64,000 bases of DNA, from NCBI RefSeq assembly GCF_010993745.1, contig NZ_WOTN01000002.1, positions 2,108,001-2,172,000 on the forward strand. Direction: 5' to 3'. The translations under genes were made by a program, and so were the position numbers. A model generated the notes under the pieces. The model was not told the DNA's origin, made no database searches, and was given only the letters and a program-made list of their open reading frames with translations. Source of the DNA: Fodinicola acaciae (GTDB taxonomy: Bacteria; Actinomycetota; Actinomycetes; Mycobacteriales; HKI-0501). Positions 25,715 through 34,775 of this stretch are shown piece after piece. The first letter of the stretch is position 1, and every line of letters begins with the position of its first letter.

Positions 25715-27454
25715 TCAGCGCAACGGGATGCGCGACGGCGGCGTTTGGACGATGCCGCCGGACGGCTGCGCCTGCGGCGCGATTTCGTGGCCGCGCCACG
25801 GCATCGCGGTGCCGGCCGGCGCGTGCGCGGCGACGTACGCGGCATAGATGTCAAACCACTGCTGCGTGGTGTACGGCGACCAGCCGTGCGGTTTGGCGCG
25901 GCCGTAGACGAAGGTCGCGTCGGCCGGCGGTGAGGTTTCCGACTGCAGCTGCTGCTGCAGCAGCTCGACGGCGTCGTTCAGGTAATACGTGTCGGTGTCG
26001 CCGACGTACACGTAGATCTTGCCGCGCAGCTGTGGCCCCAGCGTCGACCAATGCGAGGCGAGATAGGCGCGGATGTCCTTCGACTGCCACTGCGCGGCGA
26101 CGGTGTGGTCGATCTGGCCGGTCTTCTTGTCCCACACCTGCGCCGGATAGCCGTCGGCGCCGCGCGGGCCGAACACCGCCTCCCAGACCGCCCAGGCGCC
26201 TTCGGATCGGTCGCGGTTGCCGCGCGCCAGCTCGTAGTGGTTCTCGTCGGCGTTGGTGTACTGGATGTCGCCGGCCGGCGTACGCGAATCCGGCTTGGCC
26301 ACCTGATCCCATTCGTGCTGCACGAAATAACCGTTGGCGTCGTTGTAGATGTCGACGATCTGATAGCGGTGGAAGTCGACCGGATCGGGATATCCGGTGA
26401 AGGCGCCGCCGTACACGTCGGGATAGGAAACCAGGCTGGCCAACGATTCCCAGCCACCGGTGGATCCGCCGGAGGTGACCCTGGCCCAGGGTTGGGCGAT
26501 GGTGCGGAATTCCTTGTCGATCTCCGGCAACAGCTCACGGTTGGTGGCCGTGCCGTACGGTCCGACGTTGGGGGAGTCGACCATGTAGGACGAGTCGTAG
26601 AACGGGTTCTCCTCGCGGAAAGTCACCGAGATGAAGCGTGGCGCCGACGCCGACAGCCACCACTTCGAAAACGCGTTGCCGCCGTCCTCCCGGAATCCGT
26701 GCGGCGCGGCCGTGCTGAAATGGCCGAACGCGTATTCCACCGGATAGCGTACGCCCGGGTTTTCGTCGTAACCGGCCGGAAGCAGCACGTTGGCGCCGAT
26801 GTAGATCGGCCGCCCCCAGAACGTCGACAACGAGCGGCTGAGGATCTTGACGTGCTTCACGTGCGCCGAGTCGGCTGGATTGCCTTGCTGGCAGGTGCCA
26901 CCCGGCGGCACCGGGCTGGCCGGTGTGATGATGTGGTCGAGCCGCAGCGGCACCGGACCCGAGCGGCGCGGGTCCAGGTGGAGGAGTTTCGGTGTGCTGT
27001 AAAGGTTTCCCGGTGAGGAGAACATGTCCTGGCCGTCGCCGCACGGCATGTGCAGCTTGACCGCCGGGCCATCGGCGCGGTGGAAGGTGTCGTAGGTGTT
27101 CAGGAACGCCTGCACGTGATAGTCGCCGGCCGGCAGCTTGTCCAAAGTGGACAGCGGGTGGCCGTACACGTCGGCCTGCATGCCGATCGACACCGGCCGG
27201 CCGGGCCGCAGACCGTCGACGTCCCGTCCCCAGAACGGGACGCCGCCGACGATGTCGGTCTGGGTGATCGGATCGGTGGACCCGTCCTTCGTCACCACGA
27301 CGAGGACGCGGCCGTCGACCGGCGCCGTACGCGCCTGCGGCGAGACCGACACGTCGAACTCCAGCGGCCGGTGTCCGTACGCGGAGCCGCTCAGGCCGGC
27401 CGTGGCGACGACCGCGGCGGCGGCCGCGATCGCCGTTCTTTTCCAGAGATTCAT
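25715..27454 (-). CDS. Secreted esterase-like alpha/beta hydrolase
   Basis: A 579-residue exported protein with signal peptide MNLWKRTAIAAAAAVVATAG. The N-terminal third is a beta-rich domain (FDVSVSPQARTAPVDGRVLV). The C-terminal half resembles the esterase-D/putative-esterase fold, with IYIGANVLLPAGYDENPGVR introducing the catalytic part, an elbow ARVTSGGSTGGWESLASLVS (Ser in GGSTGG) and a late His in KPHGWSPY. It probably hydrolyses an ester outside the cell; substrate unknown. It is 33 bases upstream-adjacent to the YjbR gene start on the same strand, and divergent from the DUF4037 gene. Confidence 0.8.
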   Translation of the reverse strand: MNLWKRTAIAAAAAVVATAGLSGSAYGHRPLEFDVSVSPQARTAPVDGRVLVVVTKDGSTDPITQTDIVGGVPFWGRDVDGLRPGRPVSIGMQADVYGHPLSTLDKLPAGDYHVQAFLNTYDTFHRADGPAVKLHMPCGDGQDMFSSPGNLYSTPKLLHLDPRRSGPVPLRLDHIITPASPVPPGGTCQQGNPADSAHVKHVKILSRSLSTFWGRPIYIGANVLLPAGYDENPGVRYPVEYAFGHFSTAAPHGFREDGGNAFSKWWLSASAPRFISVTFREENPFYDSSYMVDSPNVGPYGTATNRELLPEIDKEFRTIAQPWARVTSGGSTGGWESLASLVSYPDVYGGAFTGYPDPVDFHRYQIVDIYNDANGYFVQHEWDQVAKPDSRTPAGDIQYTNADENHYELARGNRDRSEGAWAVWEAVFGPRGADGYPAQVWDKKTGQIDHTVAAQWQSKDIRAYLASHWSTLGPQLRGKIYVYVGDTDTYYLNDAVELLQQQLQSETSPPADATFVYGRAKPHGWSPYTTQQWFDIYAAYVAAHAPAGTAMPWRGHEIAPQAQPSGGIVQTPPSRIPLR

Positions 27455-27565
27455 GGCCACAGTGTGTCCGCCGCCAGCGGGTCTGTCCTCGTACTGGCCG
27501 CAGCCGGTCGCCATCGTAAAAACTCGTTTGCGCTTCCTTCGTCGAAACCGACATCGTGAGGCGTT

Positions 27566-28612
27566 GTGACGTTCATTCCGGGTTTGCAGCTCTCGCGTCT
27601 GTTCTACGCCGAGGCCGTACGTCCGCTGCTGGACCGGCATTTCCCCGGCCTGCCACACGCGGCGGCGCGGATCGGCTCGGGTTCGGAGGTGCTCGGCTTC
27701 GACACCGCGCGCTCGGCCGACCACGAGTGGGGGCCGCGGCTGCAGGTGTTCGTCGCCGACCCCGCGCCGGAGATCGGCGAGCTGCTCTCGCGTGAGCTGC
27801 CGAAAGAGTTTCGCGGCTATCCAACGCATTTCGTACCAGCCGACAACGAGCACATCCGCAAGATGGCACCGACCGACGGGCCGGTGTTTCATCGTGTCGA
27901 CATCGCTCGGTTGACGGACTGGATGACCGGCGCGCTCGGGTTCGACCCCACGGCCGGCATTGGCGCGCGCGACTGGCTTGCCACACCGACCCAGCGGCTC
28001 GCCGAGGTGACCGGTGGGGCGGTGTTTCACGACGATACCGGCGAGCTGACCGCCGTACGGTCGGCGCTTTCCTGGTATCCGGACGAAATCTGGCGCTACG
28101 TGCTGGCGTGCGGCTGGCAGCGGATCGGTCAGGAGGAGGCGTTCGTCGGCCGCGCCGGTGAGGTCGGCGACGAGCTGGGGTCGGCGGTCGTGGCGGCCAG
28201 GCTGGCGCGCGAGCTGATGCGGCTGTGCCTGCTGATGGCGCGGGTTTATCCGCCATACAGCAAATGGCTCGGCAGTGCCTTCGCGAGTTTGCCTGGCATC
28301 GAGCCGATTCGGCTGGCTCTGACCGGCGCGCTGGCGGCGACCGAGTGGCGCGTCCGTGAGCGGTTTCTCGGTGAGGCGTACGAAATGGTGGCCGCCAGGC
28401 ACAACGAGCTGCGGCTGACCGAGCCGCTGGATCCGCGTACGCGGCCATACTTCAGCCGGCCGTTCCGGGTGATCGGCGCCGGGCGCTTTGTGGCCGCGTT
28501 GCACGCCACCGGCTCGCTGGCTGGCGCTGTCGACCAGTTCGTGGACAGCACGGACGTGCTCGGCCGGTCCGAAAACACCCGCGGAATCGTAGATGTCGTG
28601 CACGGTGCATGA
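27566..28612 (+). CDS. DUF4037 nucleotidyltransferase-like protein
   Basis: A 348-residue cytosolic protein of the DUF4037 family, recognised from FIPGLQLSRLFYAEAVRPLL and the GS...D-x-D-like region GSGSEVLGFDTARSADHEWG that resembles the nucleotidyltransferase active site. The C-terminal half is helical (LARELMRLCLLMARVYPPYS). Function is not established; relatives resemble antibiotic nucleotidyltransferases. The start is GTG 27566, 111 bases from the divergent esterase. The stop overlaps an alternative start of the small membrane protein that follows. Confidence 0.85.
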   Translation: MTFIPGLQLSRLFYAEAVRPLLDRHFPGLPHAAARIGSGSEVLGFDTARSADHEWGPRLQVFVADPAPEIGELLSRELPKEFRGYPTHFVPADNEHIRKMAPTDGPVFHRVDIARLTDWMTGALGFDPTAGIGARDWLATPTQRLAEVTGGAVFHDDTGELTAVRSALSWYPDEIWRYVLACGWQRIGQEEAFVGRAGEVGDELGSAVVAARLARELMRLCLLMARVYPPYSKWLGSAFASLPGIEPIRLALTGALAATEWRVRERFLGEAYEMVAARHNELRLTEPLDPRTRPYFSRPFRVIGAGRFVAALHATGSLAGAVDQFVDSTDVLGRSENTRGIVDVVHGA

Positions 28613-28632
28613 TGTCGTACGGAGGTGACGCG

Positions 28633-28821
28633 ATGGTGAACGACGCGGCCCGCGGGGCGGCCATGCGCAACGGCATCCTGTTCAGCTGCCTCGCGGTGCT
28701 CTGGCTGGGGCTCGCGCTGCTGGTGCTCGACAAGGTGATCGGGATCGTCGTCACGCTGGTCGCGGCCGCGCTGTGTGCCGTCATGGCCGCGGTCTCCTGG
28801 ATCCGGTTCCTCAACCGCTGA
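28633..28821 (+). CDS. Small two-helix membrane protein
   Basis: A 62-residue protein, mostly two hydrophobic segments (GILFSCLAVLWLGLALLVL and GIVVTLVAAALCAVMAAVSW) with a short basic end IRFLNR. ATG 28633 has a good GGAGGT site at 28621-28626. An upstream ATG at 28609 overlaps the DUF4037 stop and lacks a site. It is probably co-transcribed with DUF4037. Function unknown. Confidence 0.65.
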   Translation: MVNDAARGAAMRNGILFSCLAVLWLGLALLVLDKVIGIVVTLVAAALCAVMAAVSWIRFLNR

Positions 28822-28850
28822 ACTTCTACGGCTTGTAGTAGATTGCCGTC

Positions 28851-29204
28851 ATGGACGTCCTTTACCAGGTCTTGGTCGCGTTGCATCTGGTCGGCATGGC
28901 CGGCATCGTCGGTGGCTGGCTGTTCCAGCTGCGTTCCACGCAGCCGCGGATCGCGGCACTGATGTCACACGGCTCGATCCTGCAGGTGATCACCGGCGTC
29001 GCGCTGGTCGGCATCGCGTCGGCGGGACTGGTCGACAAACACCCCAACAACACCAAGATCGCCGTGAAACTGGTCATCGCGGTGGTGGTGATGGTCGTGG
29101 CGTTGCTCAACTTCCGTAAGCAGAAGGCCTCGAAAGCCGTCTTCCACACCGTCGGCGGCCTGGCCCTGCTGAACGTACTCGTCGCCACCCTCTGGACCGC
29201 CTGA
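28851..29204 (+). CDS. Small four-helix membrane protein
   Basis: A 117-residue membrane protein with four predicted helices: QVLVALHLVGMAGIVGGWLF, GSILQVITGVALVGIASAGL, KIAVKLVIAVVVMVVALLNF and FHTVGGLALLNVLVATLWTA. A helix-start His (LHLVGM) and the overall layout resemble small cytochrome-b/CopD-like integral membrane proteins, but ligands are not certain. It is likely the last gene of the DUF4037 transcript, ahead of a strong hairpin terminator. Confidence 0.7.
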   Translation: MDVLYQVLVALHLVGMAGIVGGWLFQLRSTQPRIAALMSHGSILQVITGVALVGIASAGLVDKHPNNTKIAVKLVIAVVVMVVALLNFRKQKASKAVFHTVGGLALLNVLVATLWTA

Positions 29205-29209
29205 CAGTT

Positions 29210-29256
29210 CGCATGGCCCCCATGCTTGCGTCCAGTGCACGCATGGGGGCCATGCG
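29210..29256. terminator. Long perfect hairpin, bidirectional terminator
   Basis: CGCATGGCCCCCATGC (29210-29225) pairs perfectly with GCATGGGGGCCATGCG (29241-29256), a 16-bp stem with a 15-base loop. It sits exactly between the convergent small membrane protein and the last P450 (stop at 29258). A closely related sequence forms the hairpin at 56036-56080. Confidence 0.85.
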
Positions 29257-29257
29257 G

Positions 29258-30520
29258 TCACAGCACGACGGGGAATGACTCCAGGTCGTTCTGGGTCATC
29301 ACCGGCAGGTTGCGGATCTCCTCGACCGGTACGGCCAGCCGCAGGCCGGGGAAGCGCCCGAACAGGGCCGGCAGGGCGACGCCGGCCTCCAGCCGGGACA
29401 GCGCCGCACCGGGACAGATGTGCGGCCCGTGGCCGAAAGTCATGTGCTTGATCGGCAGCTGGCGTCGTACGTCGAAGGAGTCGGCGTCCGGACCGTGCTG
29501 GTCGGTGTCACGGCCGATGGCACGGTAGGACATGACGACGCCTTCGCCTTCTTCTATGACGAAACCGTCGACGTCGATGTCCTCGGTCGCAAACCGCATC
29601 AACAGATGTGTCGTCGGCGGATCCCACCGCAGCGCCTCCTCGACGACCGCGGTCCACGGCACTTTTCCGTCCAGCACGAGGCGAAGCTGGTCCGGATGGG
29701 TCAGCAGGCCGCGTACGGCGTTGAGGATCAGGCCAATCGTGGTCTCGTGGCCGGCGGCCACCATCGACTTGAGGTTGCCGACGACCTCCTCCTCGGTCAG
29801 TGGCGCTCCGCCGTCATCGGCCAGAATCAGCGCGCTGGTCAGGTCGTCCTGTGGATCGGCGGTCTTTTTCCTTACCATCTCGGTGAAAATCTCGTCCAGC
29901 TCGGCGATCACCGCGAGCCGTTGGTCCTGTGGCGTGAGCATGGAGAAGAATGCCTTCCACAGCCGCATCTGCCGGGGAATCTCCCGCTCGTCCACCCCCA
30001 TGAGCGCGCACACGACCGCCATCGGCAGCGGTTGCGCGTACGCCGTCTTCAGGTCGACACGGTCAGTGCCGGCCATGTCGTCCAGCAGCGAGGCGACCAA
30101 ACCCTCGATCGTCGGGCGCAACGCCTCCAGCCGCCGAGGCGTCACCGCCTGCGCGATCTTGAGCCGCAGCCGGCGGTGCTCGGCGCCGTCGACGGTGAAC
30201 ATCGACCGGCCGGGGTCCACCATGCCGATCAGCGGCCACTGGCGGGTGATCTGTCCTGACTGGAAAAGTCCCCACCGGTTGATGTCCTTGACCAGCCGCG
30301 GGTCGGTGAGCAGTCGGCGCGCGACCGCGTGCCTGGTGACCGACCAGGCCGGCGCGCCGAGCAGGTCGACGCGTACGAAAGGGCCGGCGTCCCGCAGCTT
30401 CGCGGTCTCGCCGGCCAGGTCCCGTACCAGTGGATCGATGACTAACGGCTGGCGCGCCTTGCGGCGCGTCGCCAAGCGGTGCTTGGAAAATCTGCTGGTG
30501 GCTAAGTCGGGGTCGTTCAT
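29258..30520 (-). CDS. Cytochrome P450 (CYP154-like, conservon-associated)
   Basis: A 420-residue soluble P450 with all family landmarks: I-helix SMVAAGHETTIGLILNAVRG, K-helix ExxR in VVEEALRWDPPTTH and the haem loop MTFGHGPHICPGAALSRLE with the Cys thiolate. In Streptomyces conservons a CYP154-class P450 follows a CYP157-class one, and this gene is in that place; the assignment to CYP154 is from position and overall look. It needs external ferredoxin and reductase. The ATG overlaps the preceding P450's stop (ATGA), making it the last gene of a six-gene operon. Confidence 0.92.
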   Translation of the reverse strand: MNDPDLATSRFSKHRLATRRKARQPLVIDPLVRDLAGETAKLRDAGPFVRVDLLGAPAWSVTRHAVARRLLTDPRLVKDINRWGLFQSGQITRQWPLIGMVDPGRSMFTVDGAEHRRLRLKIAQAVTPRRLEALRPTIEGLVASLLDDMAGTDRVDLKTAYAQPLPMAVVCALMGVDEREIPRQMRLWKAFFSMLTPQDQRLAVIAELDEIFTEMVRKKTADPQDDLTSALILADDGGAPLTEEEVVGNLKSMVAAGHETTIGLILNAVRGLLTHPDQLRLVLDGKVPWTAVVEEALRWDPPTTHLLMRFATEDIDVDGFVIEEGEGVVMSYRAIGRDTDQHGPDADSFDVRRQLPIKHMTFGHGPHICPGAALSRLEAGVALPALFGRFPGLRLAVPVEEIRNLPVMTQNDLESFPVVL

Positions 30521-31773
30521 CGGAACTGGTCTCCAACCGTACGTACGGCGGTGAACCGCACCGGCAGCGCGGTCATGCCGCGCAGGAACGCACCGGGCCG
30601 TCGCACCAGCGTCTGCGCTGGCACCGACAGGTCGAGGTCGGGCAACCGGTCCAGCAGGACCTCGATGCCGGTACGCGCGATGATCTCGGCGATCTCCTGA
30701 GCCGGGAACGGACAGCGGTATTCGCCGTAGCTGAAAGAAAAGTGCGCACTGTTGCCGCCGTGCGCCGGGGTGAGCAGCCGCTGGATCTCCGGGTCGGCGT
30801 TGGCGCCGGCGAGCCCGAGCAGCAGCATGTCGCCGGCGCGTACGGAGCGGCCGGCGAGCGTGGTGTCCCTGGCGGCCCACCGGCCGGCCAGGATCTGGGT
30901 CGGGGTGTCCTCCCAGAGGACCTCGTTCATCGCCTGCGCGACACTGTGCCGGCCACCGCCGAGCGCGGCGGCGAACCGGTCGTCGGTCAGCATCAGCCGG
31001 ATCGAGTTGCCGATCCAGTCGGCCGTGGTCAGGTAACCGGCGGCCGTGGTGTCCTTCAGGTCCAGCATCACCTCCTCGTCGCTGTGCCTGGCCGGATCGG
31101 CCAGCAGCCGGGAGGCGACATCGGCTCCAGGTCGTGCGCGTTTGTTCTCGACCAGCTGCCGGATCTGGTCGGCATAGCTGGCGTACGCGGCCTGCGCGCC
31201 AGGCCCGCCGTCGGCCAGCTCGGTCAGCGCGGCGGCCAGCCGGCGGCCGTCGTCGTCGGAGAAACCGATGATCCGCGCCAGTACGAGCACCGGCAGCTGC
31301 GCCGCGTACTCGGCGATCAGCTCCGCCTCGCCACGGCCGCAGAAGCCGTCGATCAGCAGGTCGGCCAGCTGCTCGGCGTGCCGGCGCAGCTCGAAGGCGT
31401 CGACCGCGGCCAGCGCCTCGGTCACCATCCGCGCGTGCCGGCGGTGCTCACCGCCGACCGTGTAATAGATCGAGGGCATCCGCTGGCCGACCATCGGCAG
31501 CAGCGGCCAGTCCGGCGGGATGTGCGGCCACTGGTTCCACAGGCCGACGTCGCGCGGAAACAGCTCCGGGTCGCTGAGCACCTGGTGCAGCTCGCGATAG
31601 CCGATCACCAGCCAGGCCGGGAAACCGCCGGGCAGCTCCACCGGTACGACCTGGCCATGGTCGCGGCGCATGTCCTGGTAGAGGCCGATCGGGTCGGTGT
31701 GGAAGCGCGGTCCGCTGAGCGGCACGGCCGACTCCGGATGCACGGGGCAGCCAGCGGTGTCCGGCGTGGTCAT
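30517..31773 (-). CDS. Cytochrome P450 lacking ExxR (CYP157-like, conservon-associated)
   Basis: A 418-residue P450. The haem Cys is present in FSFSYGEYRCPFPAQEIA, but the K-helix reads AMNEVLWEDTPTQ, so the normally invariant Arg of ExxR is Trp. The I-helix is also unusual (KDTTAAGYLTTADWIGNS). Loss of ExxR is a known trait of the CYP157 family, which is paired with CYP154 in Streptomyces conservons. It overlaps the GTPase stop upstream and the second P450 start downstream by 4 bases each. Whether it is catalytically active or has a sensory role is open. Confidence 0.92.
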   Translation of the reverse strand: MTTPDTAGCPVHPESAVPLSGPRFHTDPIGLYQDMRRDHGQVVPVELPGGFPAWLVIGYRELHQVLSDPELFPRDVGLWNQWPHIPPDWPLLPMVGQRMPSIYYTVGGEHRRHARMVTEALAAVDAFELRRHAEQLADLLIDGFCGRGEAELIAEYAAQLPVLVLARIIGFSDDDGRRLAAALTELADGGPGAQAAYASYADQIRQLVENKRARPGADVASRLLADPARHSDEEVMLDLKDTTAAGYLTTADWIGNSIRLMLTDDRFAAALGGGRHSVAQAMNEVLWEDTPTQILAGRWAARDTTLAGRSVRAGDMLLLGLAGANADPEIQRLLTPAHGGNSAHFSFSYGEYRCPFPAQEIAEIIARTGIEVLLDRLPDLDLSVPAQTLVRRPGAFLRGMTALPVRFTAVRTVGDQFR

Positions 31774-32384
31774 AGAGCTGTCTCCGAGGTCAGTGCCTGC
31801 AGGTGCTCGATCAGCGTGATCAGCACCTGTTTGCTGGAGGAGCGGGAGCGTACGTCGCAGTCGAGCAGCGGCACGTGCGGGTCGAGGTCGAGCGCGTCGC
31901 GTACGTCGGCCAGGCTGTGCGGTGGTCCGCCGAAGTCGTTGCGTGCCACGATAAACGGCGTCTGGTGGTGCTCAAGGCGGTCGATGGCATACCAGGAGTC
32001 GGCCAGCCGCCGGTCGTCGACCAGCACGATCGCGCCGAGCGTGCCAGTGAACAGCCGGTCCCACAGAAACCAGAACCGCTCCTGGCCGGGCGCGCCGAAC
32101 AGATAGAGGACCGTACGCGCGTCGAGGCTGATCCGACCGAAGTCGAAGGCGACCGTGGTGGACGACTTGTGCGGCACCGCGCGCAGGTCGTCGACGCGCA
32201 GGCTCGCCTGGGTCATCGTCTCCTCGGTGTTCAGCGGCCGGATGTCGCTCACCGATCGCACCATCGTGGTCTTGCCGACGCCGAAACCACCGACGATGAC
32301 GATCTTGAGACCGTTCTCGGCGGTGGTGGCAAGGGGCGTACGCGCCCCTTTGTCAACAGCAGCGTCAGAGATCACGGAGTCCAA
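31770..32384 (-). CDS. cvnD: Conservon small GTPase (CvnD type)
   Basis: A 204-residue Ras-like GTPase of the actinobacterial conservon family. The P-loop is IVGGFGVGKTTMVRSVSD, switch II is YLFGAPGQERFWFLWDRLF (AGQ variant PGQ) and the base-specificity region is FIVARNDFGG. These proteins act with the CvnA sensor, Roadblock and DUF742 proteins in a membrane-associated complex. The start taken is TTG 32384, with AGAAGG six bases upstream inside the DUF742 gene; GTG 32375 is an alternative. It overlaps both neighbours. Confidence 0.93.
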   Translation of the reverse strand: MDSVISDAAVDKGARTPLATTAENGLKIVIVGGFGVGKTTMVRSVSDIRPLNTEETMTQASLRVDDLRAVPHKSSTTVAFDFGRISLDARTVLYLFGAPGQERFWFLWDRLFTGTLGAIVLVDDRRLADSWYAIDRLEHHQTPFIVARNDFGGPPHSLADVRDALDLDPHVPLLDCDVRSRSSSKQVLITLIEHLQALTSETAL

Positions 32385-32721
32385 CGAGCACCTTCTCCAG
32401 GGTCGACGGGTCGGCCAGTCGGGTGGTGCCGCGCTGCGTACGCGGATGCCGGACACTGATCCACTCGGCGTCGAGCATGTCCGACAGCAGGATCTTGGTG
32501 ATGGACACCGGCAACCGCAGGTCGGCGGCGATCTCCACGACGGCCACCGGCTGCTGGCACATCCGCAGGATCGCGACGTGCTCGGACTGCATCCCCTGGG
32601 CCGGCGCCGCCTCGCTCACCACCAGGGTGACCAGGTCGAAGCAGTCGCGTCCGGGCCGGCTGCGGCCGCCGGTGAGGGTGTACAGCCGCTCCGGATCGTC
32701 GTCTCGGCCCGCGAGGCTCAT
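32365..32721 (-). CDS. cvnC: Conservon DUF742 protein (CvnC type)
   Basis: A 118-residue DUF742 protein (RLYTLTGGRSRPGRDCFDLV, then EHVAILRMCQQPVAVVEIAA, then LPVSITKILLSDMLDAEWIS). The last part resembles a winged helix, and family members may bind DNA or the GTPase. It sits between Roadblock and GTPase genes exactly as in Streptomyces conservons. Start at ATG 32721, 10 bases after the Roadblock stop. Confidence 0.93.
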   Translation of the reverse strand: MSLAGRDDDPERLYTLTGGRSRPGRDCFDLVTLVVSEAAPAQGMQSEHVAILRMCQQPVAVVEIAADLRLPVSITKILLSDMLDAEWISVRHPRTQRGTTRLADPSTLEKVLVGLRDL

Positions 32722-32731
32722 GGCGCGTCAC

Positions 32732-33157
32732 TCATGTCGCTGCCTCGCCGGCGCTGTGCCGAGGTGCCGCGCTCAGATGCTCGCCGAGCTGCTCGACCAG
32801 CTCCAGCATGTTGTGGCCGACCAGGCCGGCGTCGGACTCCTCACCGGCGATCACCGCGACGTGGCTGCCTTCGCCGGCCTCGACGATGAACAGCACGCCG
32901 CCGTAGAACTCGGTCATCGACTGGCGTACGCCACCGCTGCCGTCGCCGAACTCCACCGACGCGCCGTGCGACAGGCTCTGGATGCCGGCGGCGATCGCGG
33001 CCAGCTGGTCGGCCTGGTCCTCGGTGAGGCCGGCGCTGTGGCACATTTTCAAGCCGTCGCGGGAGAGTACGAGCGCGTGGCGAGCGCCGGGCGTACGGCC
33101 GACCAACCCCTCCAGCAGCCAGGCCAGCTCGGCCGACACCCCCGTGGACGTGGTCAT
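32732..33157 (-). CDS. cvnB: Conservon Roadblock/LC7 protein (CvnB type)
   Basis: A 141-residue Roadblock/LC7 protein (ELAWLLEGLVGRTPGARHAL, LVLSRDGLKMCHSAGLTEDQ, ADQLAAIAAGIQSLS). Roadblock proteins regulate small GTPases such as the one encoded two genes downstream. The ATG overlaps the CvnA stop (ATGA). A compact 115-residue domain is followed by a short Ala/His tail. Confidence 0.94.
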   Translation of the reverse strand: MTTSTGVSAELAWLLEGLVGRTPGARHALVLSRDGLKMCHSAGLTEDQADQLAAIAAGIQSLSHGASVEFGDGSGGVRQSMTEFYGGVLFIVEAGEGSHVAVIAGEESDAGLVGHNMLELVEQLGEHLSAAPRHSAGEAAT

Positions 33158-34530
33158 CTGTTGTCCTCCGCATCCGTGTCCTGGCCGGTGACCGCACGGC
33201 GGAAGGCGCCGAACCGGGCCGCGGCGGTGCCGGCCGGTTCGGGTCGGCGCGCCGGCTCGGGCCCGCGCGCTTCGGGGTGAGTGGCGGCGAGCGTACGGCC
33301 ACGCCGGCGCTTCGGCAGGCCGGCGACGCTCTCGACGGACGGCTCCGCGGCGACCGGACCGCTCGGCAGCGCCGGCCGGTTGACCGCCGGCAGGCTCGGC
33401 TGCTCCTCGCGGATCCTGGTGATCAGGTCCTGCGGCACCATCACGACCACGCCGGTGCCGCCGATCGCCGACGGCCGGAAGGACACCGTCAGGCCGTGTT
33501 TGCGAGCCAGCCGGCCGACAACGGCCAGACCGAGCCGCGTACCGCTGAGGCTCGACAGGTCGGCGCCGTCACCGGACACCGCCTGCTCCGCGCGGCGCAG
33601 GGCGGTCTCGCTCATCACCAGGCCGCTGTCCTCGATGGTGATCACCGCGCCGGCGGTCACCTCGGCGACGTAACCGTGCACCTCGGTGGTCGGCGGCGAA
33701 AAGTTGCACGCGTTGTCAAGCAACTCGGCCAGTACGTGCATCACGCCCTCGGCCGCGTGGCCGGCCACCGCGATGTCGGCCACCGAGCGGACGCGTACGC
33801 GCTGATAGCCGGCGATCCGTCCCATCGCGCCGCGCAGGATCGACTCCATCGGGATCGGCTTGGCCCAGCGCCGGCCGGACCGAGCGCCGGACAGCACCGC
33901 GATGCTGTCGGCCAGCCGGCCGGCCTGCGCCGTGCGGTGGTCGAGGTGCAGCAGGTCGGCCAGCACGTCCTCGTCGGCGTGCCGGTGCTCCATTTCCCGC
34001 AGGTCGGCGAGCATCGCGGTGGTCATCGCCTGCATCCGGCCGGCCGCGTTGGCACATGCCGCCATCGCCGCCGCGCGCCGGTTCTCGCTCTGACCGGCCT
34101 CGGCCGCGACATGCTGCAGGACGCGTTGATATGCCGGCACTTCCGGCAACTGGACGCTGGCCAGGGCGGTGTTCGTCGACGCTCCGGCACGCAGCATCGC
34201 CAACACCGTCGGCACCGTCTCGTCGGCGAACCGGTCGGCCACCGTCGCCAGCTCGGTCGCGTACGCCCTGGCCTGGCCGGCGATCTCGGCCTGGACGCGA
34301 CCGGCGTCCGCCATCGCGCGCGACGCCTCGGACTGCGCTTTGGCCACGTCTTCCTGCGCTTTCGCGAGTTCGTCTCGCGACCGCAGGACCTCCTCGCGCG
34401 CGTGCTTGGCCTCCTGCCGCGCGTCCTCCGCGTCCCGCCGCGCCTTGCGCGCCTGCAGGCCGAACAGCAGGATCGCCGTCACCGCGGCGCAGAGCAGAAC
34501 GACGACGGCGACGCCGTACAGGGTCATCAA
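33154..34530 (-). CDS. cvnA: Conservon sensor-kinase-like protein (CvnA type)
   Basis: A 458-residue membrane-anchored kinase-like protein. An N-terminal helix (YGVAVVVLLCAAVTAILLFG) is followed by a long coiled coil (residues about 30-85, rich in Arg/Glu/Ala), a helical domain, and a C-terminal HATPase with ELLDNACNFSPPTTEV, VITIEDSGLVMS and SLSGTRLGLAVVGRLARKHG. A disordered Pro/Arg tail ends it. It is the sensor of the conservon complex. TTG 34530 and ATG 34527 are both possible starts behind GAGGAG. The operon promoter should be in the 245-base gap to 34776, where I see no further gene. Confidence 0.93.
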   Translation of the reverse strand: MMTLYGVAVVVLLCAAVTAILLFGLQARKARRDAEDARQEAKHAREEVLRSRDELAKAQEDVAKAQSEASRAMADAGRVQAEIAGQARAYATELATVADRFADETVPTVLAMLRAGASTNTALASVQLPEVPAYQRVLQHVAAEAGQSENRRAAAMAACANAAGRMQAMTTAMLADLREMEHRHADEDVLADLLHLDHRTAQAGRLADSIAVLSGARSGRRWAKPIPMESILRGAMGRIAGYQRVRVRSVADIAVAGHAAEGVMHVLAELLDNACNFSPPTTEVHGYVAEVTAGAVITIEDSGLVMSETALRRAEQAVSGDGADLSSLSGTRLGLAVVGRLARKHGLTVSFRPSAIGGTGVVVMVPQDLITRIREEQPSLPAVNRPALPSGPVAAEPSVESVAGLPKRRRGRTLAATHPEARGPEPARRPEPAGTAAARFGAFRRAVTGQDTDAEDNR

Positions 34531-34775
34531 AGGGAAACTCCTCGCCGGCGGCGTGTGCGCAGACTTTGTTCAACCTCGGGACCCTATTGGGTGATCACCG
34601 TTCGACGCCAGGGTGGTCGGTTGCATCTTTAGGCCATTTTTCCCCGCTGGCTGACCGTACGGACAGATCGCGACGAACCGTACGCACGACACTGCTTGCA
34701 GTCACGGCTGGAGCGGCGTGATTTCCGGTGTCTGGCATGATGTCGAGTCGGGCAGGGTGATTCGGAAGGTTTTCC

